Shown here piece after piece: positions 32,201 to 42,648 of a stretch of DNA of 64,000 nt. Positions within the stretch are counted from its first letter, which is position 1. Every line of letters starts with the position of its first letter. Made by a program: the position numbers and the translations under genes. Under the pieces are notes generated by a model. The model searched no databases, was not told where the DNA came from, and saw only the letters and a list, made by a program, of their open reading frames with translations. This DNA comes from Peromyscus leucopus (lineage: Eukaryota; Chordata; Mammalia; Rodentia; Cricetidae), in contig NC_051071.1 in assembly GCF_004664715.2 (NCBI RefSeq), positions 3,187,501-3,251,500 of the forward strand, given 5' to 3'.

Positions 32201-35200
32201 CCTTGATGGGCAGCAATGAGCTGGGAGCACCTGGTGTGCAGAGGCAGCCATTCGGCCTGTATGCGTTGCAGTGGACCAATCTTTGGAATGATTGGCACAG
32301 CCCAGGGCTGTGTGAATGGGAGTGGTCTGGGATTTGATGTCTGGCTGATCTGATTCTGGACTCAGCTGTGCTCTGTGTGTTTGATCATGGTCACATTATT
32401 TAGCCTCAGATCCTCAGTTTCCTAATCTAAAACATCCGTGCTGTCATACACTTTTTATTTATTCCTTACTTATTGCAGACCTCAAATGTCTAGGAGTGAC
32501 TTGGTTCTGTGAAAGAAATTTATAAACAGGCTAAGGGCATCCCATCTTGCAGCCAGAGTGTGGGGCCCCAGACTCTGCATGTTAATGGTGTTCCTGTGGG
32601 TATTTATAAATAGTGGATGGTCAGTCAGCCTGAGCCTGCTTCTGCTACAGGGAGAGCATTTGCACCATTAACCACCTATTGGTGAAAGTGATTGGGCAGA
32701 GAGCCCCCGGGTGTGGACCATGGGAATGGGACTTGGCTTGCTATTCTTCACCGAAGTTGTTGGTTCCATTGTCCATTTCCAGCTACCCACGTACATCCTG
32801 TTTGGGCGCTTTGCTTGGTGGTTTGTAAACAGGAGGATGCTCTGACGAGTCAGTGCTTGCTGCACAGGCATGACGACCTGACTTTGGGTCCCCGGTGTTC
32901 ACGTACAAGCTTGGCATGGCGGTACTTGTCTGTAATCCTGGCGATGAGGAGGCAGAGAGGTGGATCCCAAGGACTTGTTAGCCAATCTGTCTAGCCTAAA
33001 GAAACAGCTTCAGGCTCTGTGAGAGACCCTGACTCAAAACATAGGGTGGAAAGTGGCTTTAAAAGATACCTGATGTTGACTTCTGGCTTCCACACATACA
33101 CACACAAGCCAGTGTTCCTGTATCTGTGCACACACAAAAAGGGAAAGTTAGTTTGAGCGGCAAAGTGAGATCAAAAGGAAACTCACCATTATGGTATATC
33201 TTGCACTTGTCTCACAAGCACACAGAATGGACCATTGAAATCTTAAAACCGTTTATCATTTAATGGACATGAATGTGACATATAATTTTAAAAGGTTGTT
33301 TGTTATTTTCACAACAAATTCAAAGATTTGAAATTGCTTAGTTCAGATGTGGGATTTTGACTTTTTTCTAGTTCTCTGGAATTCATAAACTTTTGAAAAA
33401 ATTGAAGAAAATGAGCAGTCAACTCCTGCTGTGTTCCGATAGCTAAGCAGTGGCTGGTTCCAGCAGCCACCCCCCTCTGCCCAGTGACTGTCTACAGAAC
33501 CAAAGGGCCTCTGGCTTGCTGTAGCCGTGGCTTAGGCATGTCCTCTCACTGCAGGTGTAGCAGGAGTGGGGGTTTCTATTTCTGGTGTACAGCTTCTCCC
33601 GTGAGTTAGCAGCGGTGCCATGGCCACAGCCATCATCAGGTGATGCCCTGCCTCAGTGGAGCTAGTGTGGTGGAAACAGCAGTGGATGAGGGGTTACATA
33701 GAAGCCAAGTCTTAGCGCTGTGAAGGGCAAAAAGCATGGGCAGAGAGGAAAGGGGGTGAAGAAAAGGCGAAAGAGTTGGGCAAGGCATCGCTCCGGAGCA
33801 GGAACTTCTGTGTGTTCCATCCTGCGGCCGTGCGCTGGTTTGACCCCAGCTGGAGACTGGGGCTAAGCTCAGTGGAAGGGGAGTGGAAGGCGCTGGCACT
33901 CTGGTCCCGTGTTCCAGTTTGAGTATTGAATGTCCCCAAAGGCCCACGTGTTAAAGGCTCATCCTCAGCTTCTGGCACTATTGGGAGGTGTGGAGCTTTT
34001 AGCAAGGACCCAAGTGGGTCCTGGTCAGAGGAAGTTAGGACATTGAGGACATGCCTTTGAAGGGGGTGTTGAGATCTCAGCCTCTTCCTTGTTCTCGTTG
34101 CTTTCTGATTCATGACATGAGTGGTTTACACTGCCGTGCCCTTGCCTGAGACCCAAAGCTTTTCAGTCTTGGATAGGAACCTTCAGAATCATCAGCTGAG
34201 ATAAATGTTTTCTAAGCTAGTCACCTCAGATGTTCATTATCTCAGTGGGGAGCTGGCTAATACATTTTAATAACTTAGCAGAAGAAGACAGTCATAGGAA
34301 AAGGGTGAAGGATGTCTCCCATTCCTCCTCCTGGGTCTGTTTCTGTATTCTCGTTAAGTCTCTTTTCCCCAGGAGCCTTGTCAGCTTCTGAGAAATCCTC
34401 AGCAGTTAGTTGGTCTGCTTCCCGGTGCAGTCCTCCCAGGCACTGAGTTAGTGCAGCAAGTGAAGGCCGGTTTGCCTTCAGTTTGGCATTGCAGAGAGGA
34501 CTGACTGGGTAACTTATCCCATGTCATTTGAAAGTGGCTGAGGAGTGGAACTTGCTGTCATGCTTGTGGGTGCCTCAGCCCAGGCTTCAGCACCTGAGGC
34601 AGCCACATCCCTCCCTCTGCAGAGGCCCACAGCTCACAGCCGTTCAGTGCCTGTCCTCATACATCTTGAGAGATCAAGGTAGGAATGTAGCAGAAAGGGG
34701 ACCTGTTCGCAAGGGCCCTGCTGCCCATTCTTCCTGAGTACAGAAGGAGGCAGGAAGTCTGTTTCAGCACAGTGCATGCAATGCCTTGGATTTCTGGGCT
34801 ACAGTGACTCAGGCCGGGCTCTTTGTGAAGGAAAGAGGCTTGGTTGGCTCACACTTTTGGAGGTTGGAAGTCTAAAATGAGGTGGTTCCATCTGTTCAGC
34901 TTCTGGCAGACACAGGTAGTGTGTGATGGGAGCATTTTGGGAAGTGGTGACATGGTTGGCAGGAAGCTAACAAGGTTCAGGGTAGGTTTGGTCTTGACTC
35001 ACTGAGGGCAGCATCCCTGATAACCCAACCTTCAGTGCCTGCCCCATGAGAGGCACTCAGACCCTAGCAGATTTTACTGCCTATTCTTCCCGCTGGCAGC
35101 TGTCCATGTCCATGCTGAGGGTGGCCATCTCATCTGGAGAAGGGTGATGTGCAGTGCCTTTGTTTGTACTCATTCACAGAACGCTTACCTGCATTGTGTC

Positions 35201-38200
35201 TGCTGCACTACACACAGCCATACTCTGTCTCACAGTGACTCAGCCACAAACGGCAGTTACACGTGCTTTGTCCTACAGATGAAGCAGTAGCTCCTGGGTA
35301 CCTGCTACCTACAGCTCCCTGACACTGTAGTTGGCTTTTTGGTGTTTGGGTTTTTTGTTGTTGTTGTTGTTTTTTCCACTCTTTTACCCTTTGTTCTTTG
35401 GGGGCCTGCCACCCAGCTCCCAAATAAAACACATGGGCATTTATTATTACTTATAAATGCCTGGCCTTAGCTTGGCTTGTTTCTAGTGAGCTTTTCTTAA
35501 CTTAAATTATCCCATCTACCTTTTGCTTCTGGGCTTTTACCTTTTCTATTTCTGTATATCTCTTCTTTCTTATTCCGTGGCGGACTGTGTGGCTGGCCCC
35601 TCATCCCTCCTCCTTTTCTTGCTCCTCTCTTCTCTCTTTCTCCTATTTATTCTCTCTGCCTGCCTGCCCTGCCTATCCTTTCTCCTGCCTTGCTATTGAC
35701 TGTTCAGCTCTTTATTAGACCATCAGGTGTTTTAGACAGACAAAGTAACACAGCTTTACAGAGTTAAACAAATGTAACGTAAAAGAATGCAACACATCTT
35801 TGCATCATTAAACAAATATTCCATAGCATAAGCAAATGTAACACATCTTCAACTAATATTCCACAACATGACACCCCACACCTGGCTGTTGTGTCCTCCT
35901 CTAGATGAAGGGCGACAGTGAGCCAGAATCACAGTCTGGCTTCCTTTCACCTTTAATATCATGAGAACAGGTTCCAGAGTGGGCTGGGAGCTGGGGGTGT
36001 TGGCTGCTGTTGTTCCTTTTGTACTTGCATTGCTAAATCTTAGCTGTTGGTGTCCCAGTCATAAGCAGTATAGTTTGGACAGTAGGCGTGGCCAGACCAC
36101 ATCCTTAGATAATTCTTGTTTTTGCTTCATCAGGAGCAAGATCAGCAGCCACCCAGCCACGTGGCCAAGCCACCTGCAGAGATCCCCACGAAGATTCCGT
36201 CTGTGAAAACAAATGGCACCACGGAAGAACAAGGAGAGGCAAAGAAGAATAAAAGAGAAAGGAAGGAGGAGCGACAGAAGAACAGGAAGAAAGAGAAGAA
36301 GGAGCTGAAGTCAGAAAACCACCAGGAAAACCTCAAGGGCCAGAAGCCGAAGAAGCGCAAGAAGGGCCAGGAGGCTGGACATGAGGCTGGTGGGGAGGAG
36401 ACCACTGAGGCCAACGGCCCACCAGAAAAGAAGAGGGCCCGGGGTGGGCAGGCCTCAGAAGAGGATGCAGATGGAAACGGGGGCCCTGGGGAAGATGCTG
36501 ATGAGGGGCAGGCCAAGATGGGGGCAGGAAAACAGAAGCGGCGAAAACACTCAGAAGGTGTGTGCTCAGCCCGCCGCACACTGAGTTCTCGGTGGGGCTG
36601 TGAGTTGGGGTACAGGGAAATGTGTTAGGCCTCACATTCTGGACCAGGCAGGGAGAAGGGCAGAAGCTGTAGGGGTCCAGCTGACCTCACCTGTCAGCCT
36701 TCTCTTGCTCATCTTCAGCAAGCATATAACAGAACCTGCAGACTGAGGTCCGGGGAGGGAACTGGCATGCTGGTGCTGAGCTTTTGTACCCGGAAGCAGC
36801 TGAACCTTTTTGCTTCTCTCACAGTTGAGTCCAATTACAAGAAGAAAAAGATGAAGTCTCCAGGACAGCCTGAGGAGGGAGAGGCCGAGGAGGACCATGA
36901 GGTTCCAACGAAAGGTACCACTCCCCGCGTTTATCCTATGTGGGTAGGGAAAAGATGATCCTGCCAGAGGCAGGCAGGCACTTCCCTTCAGGGTCACGCC
37001 CGTCAGAAGCACAGCTAAGAATTTTAAAGCGAACCCAGTGCTCCAGGCCTACGGGTTGGTACCACGGTGCCTCTGTCCTCTCTTAAGGAAAAAGGAGAGT
37101 CTGAGTAGAAAACAGAAATGTTGGCCAGTGTTTCGTTACTGTAACAAACAAATATCTGAGATGATCAAACTATAAAATCAGTAATTTTGACTCATGGTCA
37201 CTAGTCCTATGATTTAGGGTCTGTGGTAGGGCCTTGCTGCTCAAAAGGCCGAAAAGGGAAAAAAAAGAGACTCAGATCCCACAGCCTCTTGAAGGTCAGT
37301 TCTGCAATGACCCAAAGACTCACTAGGGTCCCACATAGTCAGGGTTCCAAGCTGGGCTCCAGTCTTTAGGGGGCACTCCGGATCCAAACCACAGCGATAT
37401 ATTGTCTTTAGTTGGCAGGGAGCCCAGTGTGGGTTTCCCAGGCTTGTTCCCTTCCCGCCTTCCCTGTCTGCCCCGTCTGCCTTGTCTAGCTTCTCCTCCT
37501 GTAGAGATGTCTTGAGGTCTAGGCAGTTGTTAGCCGTCCCCTCTCTGCCTCTGGGTCTGTTCCTAGTATTTCCTTGCGTGAAGCTCCATGGCCACCTCCC
37601 AACCCCATTAAGCTCTCCATATATGTACTGTCAGAATCCAAGACCACGGGCTCCTCTTAAAAGTTCTGTGAAGTGGCAAACCCGTACCCTCTGTATAGAC
37701 TCCCACCCTCTCCTGCCAGCAGAAATGAGCCAGATGGGAGATGGAGCCATGGGAGGAGCTTAACCAGATCTCTCGAAGCCTTTCTCTGACTGTAGACTGA
37801 AGGCTTTTACGGATTAAGTTGTTTCTTTTCTTACTGGCCTTTTGTCCCTTTTCTGGTTGGATTTGGGGTTTTTGTTCTCTCACTATTATAATTTTGAGAC
37901 TTCTTTATATATCGTATATGTATGTATTATATCTATATATTTGTTTTGTTTTATTTTTGAGACAGTTTCTCTGTGTAGCCCTGGCTGTCCTGGAACTCAT
38001 TCTGTAGACCAGGCTGGCCTTGAACTCACAGGGATCTGCCTGCTTCTGCCTCTTAAAGGCGTGTGCCACCATACCCAGCTCCCCCTGCCCTGCCCCCACC
38101 TCCAATTAAGGCTTGAAAGGAATGGGACCTTGTCTGTGCTAAGCAAACAGTCCATCACTGAGCTTCATCCATGACCTCTCCTATTATTTTGGGACAAAAG

Positions 38201-40133
38201 TATCACCAAAGTTGTCCAGGCAGGCCTTGACCTTACTCTGTACCCCAGGCTAGCTGGCCTTGAATTTGTGATCCTCCTGCCTAGCCCCCCTAGTTGGGAT
38301 TACAGGCCTGTGTCCACAGCCTACTTCCTACTTACCTGGCTTTCTCTCCAGACCTTAAGGTGGTGGGTATTCCTGCTGCCAGGTAGAGCAAGGAAGTCAA
38401 AGTCCCCTCCTTCTTTTCACTGCCAAAGCGGGTTCCCCCTTGTGGCCTCTCCCACCACCATGGATAAAAGTTCAGATTTTTTTGTTCATTTATGACACTG
38501 TCTCTGTCCCTGCCACGGCCTTCAGAAGGCAGGATTCTGGCCCCCAACTCAACCTTGGCCAGCAGTGGTCAATGGTTAAACACAGGCTGTGGCACTAGCC
38601 TAGGGTTAATGATTGTGCTGTCAGTGTTGGTGATAGGCCAGGCCTCCCCTTTCTCTGCTCCTTTGCTGAATCTGTGGGTGTGGACTGGACTGGCTTGTAC
38701 CTGATGGCCTTCTAGGTCACTGGCTTTCTTGACTCCACATCTAGACTATGGAGCAGACAGAGCCTGCCCCATGGCAGGCCCTGAGACAATGCCAGTCTGT
38801 CTCTCACCACCTTTCCATGTTGTCTTAGGTTTGCTGAGTCTGGCATTCAGCTATGGGCCTAGCAGGAAAAGCAAGAGCAGGCTTAGGTGCTTAGCTGTAT
38901 CTAATGCACCCCACTGTCTCTGTGGATGCCCAGCTCAATGTTGCTGTTGATCCTTTCTCCCAGGAGGTTGTCCCTACCATGATGCTTGAGGGACCATCTC
39001 TCCACACTGAGTACATAGTTGGTCCCTAGAGGTCCCCATTACTGGTGAAGAGTTTGGGTGTCTTGTTCATTGGAGAGTCATGTTATTTCCCAGGAAGCAC
39101 ACAACTGTGAAAACATTTTTTTCTTTGCCCTTCGGGTGACAAGACAAAAAAGGCCTTATGCATCATTCTTTGCATTGCAGGTAAATTCAACTGGAAGGGG
39201 ACCATTAAAGCCGTTCTGAAGCAGGCTCCAGACAATGAGATCTCAGTCAAAAAGTTAAAGAAAAAGGTACATCCTGAAACAAAAATAAGGCATGGAACAG
39301 CTGGGGAGGGGTTATTTCTAAAAGTATATGTGTGTTGTTTAACCTGAAACACTGAGACAGACAGACAGACATTCAGAGCTGCTCACGTGTGCAACTAGAA
39401 CAAGCCCATCCATCCTGCAGCCACGCCATGGTGGCTCTCTGACTGTCTAAAGACTGCATGCAGTGGCCTACAGTTGACTGTACTGGAAATGACAAGAAGT
39501 GATTTTTCCAGGCACTTTGCTCTCTCTGATGTAAATGATTGCTGGTGCTTTTTCCAAAAAAAGTTTTATTGTGTTATTTACTAGTTTGTGTGTGTGTGTG
39601 TGTGTTATTTGTGTGTGTGCGCATAAATGTGGAGGTCAGAGTACAGCTTGTAGGAATATGTTTTCTCCTTTCACCATTTTGGGCCCTGGGGATTGAACTA
39701 AGTCATCAGGCTTGCAAGGCAAGTCCCTTCCATTGAGCCATCTTGCCAGCCCCTCCTTCTTTTTGATTCTGTAGTGCTGTGTGACATGCAGTTGTGTATG
39801 CACCTGGGCAGCTGCTGGGTCTCCACAAGCAGGGCAGGCTTGTGTGACCAGCTTCTGGGTTTCTTTTATCTTGTAATGTTGACCTACATCTGGACCTTTT
39901 TCCATATACTTCATGCCCAAAGAAGCCTTGATAGGTAGATTTGCCAAGCACATCTACGACATGGCCTCCCCACCTGACATCTGTTTCTTTTTGTAAAGGT
40001 TATAGCTCAGTACCATGCAGTGACGAGCGACCATCACATGTCAGAGGAAGAGCTTCTGGCCATCTTCAACAAGAAAATTAGCAAGAACCCCACTTTTAAG
40101 GTGCTGAAGGACAGAGTCAAGCTTCTGAAGTGA
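29129..40133 (+). CDS. Lyar: Lyar: nucleolar C2HC zinc-finger protein (8 coding exons)
   Basis: Joined coding exons, in order: 29129-29250, 30027-30141, 31813-31920, 32009-32092, 36134-36557, 36825-36914, 39181-39266 and 39999-40133. They total 1164 nt (387 codons plus TGA), all GT/AG and in phase. Mammalian LYAR is about 380-390 residues. Two C2HC fingers occupy residues 1-52 (C6, C9, H21, C25; then C33, C36, H48, C51). A conserved segment runs to about residue 143. A Lys/Arg/Glu-rich coiled-coil-like stretch with nuclear/nucleolar targeting character spans about 178-222. An acidic Gly-rich part and KKKKMK near 290 follow, then a conserved C-terminal domain (315-387, FNWKGTIKAVLKQAPDNE). LYAR is known as a nucleolar protein linked to rRNA synthesis/processing, cell growth and globin regulation; this is family knowledge. 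The start has a strong context (AAAATGG). Confidence 0.97.
29464..29612 (+). repeat. B3-type SINE
   Basis: 'aaggtggctcagtgg' head, 'ctgagttccattctcaggac' middle, 'attgtcctctgggtac' end. Diverged. Confidence 0.7.
29633..29717 (+). repeat. ID-family SINE
   Basis: 'tagctcaatggcagat', 'gtatgaggccctagattcag' and 'ttcccagcaccatcaag' plus poly-A. Confidence 0.8.
30027..30141 (+). CDS. Lyar: Lyar exon 3
   Basis: Acceptor TCTCTGCAG, donor TTCAG|GTAAGG. It encodes the rest of Trp41, GDDYKSHVKC (His48 and Cys51 of finger 2) and GGKDYEAKTHKGDAKQQAWI. Ends in phase 0. Confidence 0.97.
30731..30870 (+). repeat. B3-type SINE
   Basis: 'caggatggctcagccagg', 'tgaatttaatcctcaggact', 'gttgtcctctgacctccaca'. 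Confidence 0.75.
30925..31745 (-). mobile_element. LINE-1 fragment, antisense to Lyar
   Basis: The plus strand carries the familiar reverse of L1 ORF2: 'tttgatccatttggggttat', 'tttctagaagggggtccatt', 'ttccatggactggtc' and 'ttgtcaaaaaccctttgact', then 'attctgcagctctgctgaac' and 'cattggccaggatttcagtg'. 5'-truncated and diverged. It ends about 65 bp before Lyar exon 4. Confidence 0.7.
31813..31920 (+). CDS. Lyar: Lyar exon 4
   Basis: Acceptor TTTTTCTAATAG, donor TTTCAG|GTATGG. The 108 nt (phase 0-0) encode KINELIKKPNVSPKVRELLQ and on through DNVPRKKAKFQ. Symmetric, so skipping would keep the frame. Confidence 0.97.
32009..32092 (+). CDS. Lyar: Lyar exon 5
   Basis: Acceptor GTGTCTGCAG, donor AGCAGT|GTGAGT. 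The 84 nt (phase 0-0) encode NWMRNSLKVHSDSVLEQVWN and IFSEASSS. From memory, the human protein has about five more residues at this junction (EPVNK region), so a slightly different splice choice or lineage difference is possible. Confidence 0.93.
32855..33140 (+). repeat. B4-type composite SINE
   Basis: ID-like 5' part, then a B1-like middle 'cttggcatggcggtacttgt', 'ctgtaatcctggcgatgagg', and a (ca)n-rich tail with 'gttgacttctggcttccaca'. Confidence 0.65.
33905..34264 (+). mobile_element. MaLR-type LTR
   Basis: 'gagtattgaatgtccccaaa', 'ggcactattgggaggtgtgg' and 'gagataaatgttttctaagc', ending 'gctggctaataca'. This is the standard order of mammalian MaLR LTRs. Confidence 0.6.
35326..35868 (-). 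mobile_element. Solo ERVK-type LTR with 6-bp target duplication (543 bp)
   Basis: On the minus strand it runs TGTTGTGGAATATTAG ... TAATAAAGAGCTGAAC ... CTACA. TGACAC occurs immediately on both sides (35,320-35,325 and 35,869-35,874). Six-bp duplications are the mark of class II (ERVK) integrations. Antisense to Lyar and 265 bp upstream of exon 6. No internal sequence, hence solo. Confidence 0.85.
36134..36557 (+). CDS. Lyar: Lyar exon 6: Lys-rich and acidic middle region
   Basis: Acceptor TTGCTTCATCAG, donor CAGAAG|GTGTGT (non-consensus +3 to +6). 424 nt encode residues 144-284. They include KKNKRERKEERQ, KEKKELKSENHQENLKGQ, KPKKRKKGQE and GGQASEEDADGNGGPGEDAD. This is the least conserved part of the family. 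A 145-codon antisense frame overlaps it by composition only. Confidence 0.96.
36825..36914 (+). CDS. Lyar: Lyar exon 7
   Basis: Acceptor TTCTCTCACAG, donor ACGAAAG|GTACCA. The 90 nt encode ESNYKKKKMKSPGQPEEGEA and EEDHEVPTK, with split Val and Gly codons at the ends. KKKKMK is a likely nuclear signal. Confidence 0.95.
37941..38080 (-). repeat. B1 SINE
   Basis: 'gagacagtttctctgtgtag', 'tgtagaccaggctggccttg', 'aaaggcgtgtgccaccatac'. Internal deletion before 'aaaggcg'. Confidence 0.85.
38187..38325 (-). repeat. Old PB1/B1 SINE
   Basis: 'tactctgtaccccaggctag', 'ggccttgaatttgtgatcct', 'gttgggattacaggcctgtg'. Confidence 0.7.
39181..39266 (+). CDS. Lyar: Lyar exon 8
   Basis: Acceptor TTTGCATTGCAG, donor AAAAAG|GTACAT. 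It encodes KFNWKGTIKAVLKQAPDNE and ISVKKLKKK, the start of the conserved C-terminal domain. Confidence 0.97.
39587..39752 (-). repeat. (TG)n plus B3-type SINE
   Basis: TG run at 39,587-39,604, then antisense B3 'aatgtggaggtcagagtaca' to 'ttgagccatcttgccagccc'. In Lyar intron 8. Confidence 0.75.
39999..40133 (+). CDS. Lyar: Lyar last coding exon
   Basis: Acceptor TTTTTGTAAAG ends at 39,998. It encodes VIAQYHAVTSDHHMSEEELL, FNKKISKNPTFKVLKDRVKL and LK, with TGA at 40,131-40,133. Confidence 0.97.
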   Translation, partial: VIAQYHAVTSDHHMSEEELLAIFNKKISKNPTFKVLKDRVKLLK

Positions 40134-40305
40134 GCGCTCCATTGCTTCACACACTACTGACTGCTTCCCTCTACTGTTTGTAAAATGTGTAATGAACTGT
40201 AACAGCCTGAATTTTGCTTTCTGAAACTGTATTTTTAAGTTAAGGAAAAAATATATTTTTGTTAAAACTTTTATGAAAAATAAAATATATTCTTCTCGAA
40301 TTCTG
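40134..40305 (+). other. Lyar: Lyar 3' UTR
   Basis: Short A/T-rich 3' UTR ending about 20 nt after the AATAAA at 40,279. The cleavage point is inferred. Confidence 0.8.
40279..40284 (+). terminator. Lyar: Lyar poly(A) signal
   Basis: AATAAA, 146 nt after the stop codon, followed by a T-rich stretch. Confidence 0.85.
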
Positions 40306-40341
40306 TATCAATAGTAAAAAATTCATGTACTTGAAGAAAAT

Positions 40342-40942
40342 TGCCAGAGTCCAGCTCCGGATGAGGGCAGGGTCTGAAGATGGGTGGATGCAAGAGCCTC
40401 GACAGGAGGAATCAGACACGGGACATTTCTTAGTTTCGTTTTAGGAGAGATGGTCAGAGGAAGCACATCTCAGTGTGGCTTGTCCTACTCTGACAACCTG
40501 TATCTCTCACAGGCTTTATTTATACAGAATTTAGTGAGCAGGGATACATTATGATGTTTCAAAACAGATCTTAACATTTTTGGTTTTGGACATGTATTTC
40601 ACTTCCTTTTGCTCATCTTTTTGTCATCATTAATAAACTATGACAGAACAGAGTTATCATTTCCAGTCATTTTCCCCTCAAGTTTTGACATCATTAATAA
40701 ACAGTTATCATTCTTATTCATTAACTTCATAACCCAATTTTAAGAATCTAGAAGCATATGACAGCTGGTTCTTTGGCTGGTAGCTTTGGTTGCTTCAAGG
40801 ATACTAGACCAAAACAAAATCTTCAAGTCACCCTGGGCCTATTGCCATGTCCCAAGTAGTGTATTATTAACTCTTAGTGATCAGAGTGCCCAGGAAAAGT
40901 CCTCAGGCCAAAGCTACTGCAGTTATTATTCAAATTCTGGCA
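40342..40942 (-). mobile_element. Solo ERV-type LTR just past Lyar (about 600 bp)
   Basis: Plus-strand ends are perfect inverted repeats: TGCCAGA at 40,342 and TCTGGCA at 40,936-40,942. On the minus strand a TATAAATAAAGCCTGTGAG block (TATA/poly(A) signal region, around 40,510-40,527) is followed by a U5-like part ending GGACTCTGGCA. No clear target duplication. Lies about 40 bp after the Lyar cleavage site, in the opposite orientation. Confidence 0.7.
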
Positions 40943-41604
40943 CAATATAATGTTCACATATCTTTACAGAATTTGCCTATATGTCTGATCCTGCTATTCT
41001 GTTGTTCTTTAGTCATATGACATTACCATGACTCTGTATATACTAACTTTTCTAAGAAAAGGAGGTCTTGACATCTCATTCTTTTTATCATCTTTCCACT
41101 CCATACTTTGCTCATCATTATGTCTCTGTGTAGGGCAGAGGTATATGCCATGTAATTGTCTGAGTATACAGTGGGAAGAGGCTTGTAATCTGAACTGTGG
41201 CCAACTCCTCTAGCCCACCAAATCTTTTTTTAAGTTTACTTTGTTTTGAATATCTTGTTCCTGTGTAAGTACAGGGACAGATGTTTCAAGAATGTCTCAT
41301 AGCTTCATGAGGAGACTTGGCTTCTTTATGTGTCACAACCTCCAAGGCATAAGGAAGACCTTCAAGTAGATAAGGATATCTCCCTAAAAGAACGGGGAAT
41401 AGGATGTTCAGGACTGTCTTGGGAAAGCTTAGAAGCAACATTCCTGGGAGAAGGCATAAATGATTCATAAGGAATTTTCCATCAATCCAGTATCCCCAAA
41501 TTGTACAAATATTAAAGTCTCTCAAGTATGCAACAGGTGGAGATGAAAACCAAAGGTGGCATGGCAGCCATCATGCAGCTCAGCTCTGCTGGATCTTGGT
41601 CGTT

Positions 41605-41606
<2 letters not shown>
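40943..41606. other. Intergenic, no element recognised
   Basis: Between the solo LTR and a B1/ID pair. A/T-rich with no supportable feature. Confidence 0.45.
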
Positions 41607-41640
<34 letters not shown>

Positions 41641-41794
41641 GTTTTTTTGAGACAGGGTTTCTCTGTGAAGCTTTGCACCTTTCCTGGAACTCACTTTGAA
41701 GACCAGACTGGCCTCGAACTCAGAGATCTGCCTGGCTCTGCCTCCCGAGTGCTAGGAGTGCTGGGATTAAAGGTGTGCACCACAACTGCCCAGC
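41607..41794 (-). repeat. B1 SINE with long poly-T tail
   Basis: 33 consecutive T at 41,607-41,639, then 'gagacagggtttctctgtga' and 'agctttgcacctttcctgga', a cricetid-type B1 variant. A short internal duplication (gtgctaggagtgctggg) lies at about 41,748-41,764. Confidence 0.9.
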
Positions 41795-41837
41795 AACAAA
41801 GAACTGCTCTGTTTTTTTGTTTTTTGTTTTTGTTGTT

Positions 41838-41924
41838 GTTGTTGTTGTTTTTGGAGCTGAGGACCGAACCCAGGGCCTTGTGCTTGGTAAGCAAGCGCTC
41901 TACCACTGAGCTAAATCTTCAACC
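41838..41924 (-). repeat. ID-family SINE
   Basis: Antisense ID: 'agggccttgtgcttggtaag', 'caagcgctctaccactgagc', with a (ttg)n tail on the left. Close to the ID consensus. Confidence 0.9.
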
Positions 41925-41937
41925 CTGGATCTTTGTC

Positions 41938-42648
41938 AAGCAGCTGTGTTGGCTTTATGACTTCTGCCATTCCATTTAGATATGGCTGTGCCAGAAAATA
42001 CTGCTAGAAACTTTAGAACAAAATGTGATGACAAGTAAAGATGGATTTCTCCATTTGATGAGGTGGGGAGATGTTGGTTGGGCACGTCCATCTGTTTGCC
42101 TCCAGCCAGAAACACTGCCTGATAGAGCTGCGTTGTGGATCCCTAAATGGTGGTGATGAGCCTTGCTTAGCCAGAGATGACAATCTGTAGAGGAGGCATC
42201 TCTGTGACAGGCTAACCCAGGCAGCCCCCTTGTCAGGAAGGCATTGGGAAGTGTGGCCTGTAAACACAAGAACGCCTGTCTACATCTCATGCTCTTCGGC
42301 AGTGCCTGCTCCAGTCCTGGCACTGTGTCCTGGTGACTATGCTGGTGGAGCCCTGTGCCACCTCCTACTGAGAGCTGGCGCTTTGCCCACCAATCCCTTA
42401 AGCCTTCAGCGAGAATTACCCCTCTGGCCAGTGTCATTATCCACTCATCCTTGGGGTGAACGCAAGATGGAGACAGACAAGGGCTGTCAGGATCAGGTGT
42501 GTGTCCAAAGGAGATGCTAAAGCAGAGGGACGACATGGGCTTGTGGTTGGGGACATGCCACTGTGTGGGGATGAATCAAATGGCTTTGTGTCCTGGCTTG
42601 CCCCTTACCAGTAACTCTTGCTGGACCTCACCCCTCTCATCTGGACAG
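41938..42648. other. Intergenic, no element recognised
   Basis: Overlapping frames on both strands (for example 41,976-42,536) have no family signature. Nothing supportable. Confidence 0.45.

Larger units (their letters stand above)
32093..36133 (+). other. Lyar intron 5
   Basis: About 4 kb. Holds a B4-type SINE, an MLT/MaLR-like LTR and an ERVK-type solo LTR (listed separately). 32,093-32,850 and 33,141-33,900 have nothing recognisable. 34,830-35,080 may be an old antisense MaLR relic, not certain. Confidence 0.55.
36915..39180 (+). other. Lyar intron 7
   Basis: Two antisense B1-family SINEs lie at 37,941 and 38,187 (listed separately). 37,130-37,400 looks like an old degenerate MaLR-like relic but is not secure. 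38,326-39,180 has nothing recognised. Confidence 0.5.

Noticed and set aside
36142..36579. 145-codon antisense frame over Lyar exon 6
   Set aside because: It is the mirror of a Lys/Glu-rich coding exon (giving Phe/Ser/Pro-rich antisense) and has no independent support.
41838..41924. tRNA gene candidate
   Set aside because: A and B box-like motifs are present, but the sequence is a standard ID SINE with an A-rich tail, not a folded tRNA gene.
41596..41979. 127-codon frame starting at a poly-T tract
   Set aside because: It is translated B1 and ID SINE sequence.
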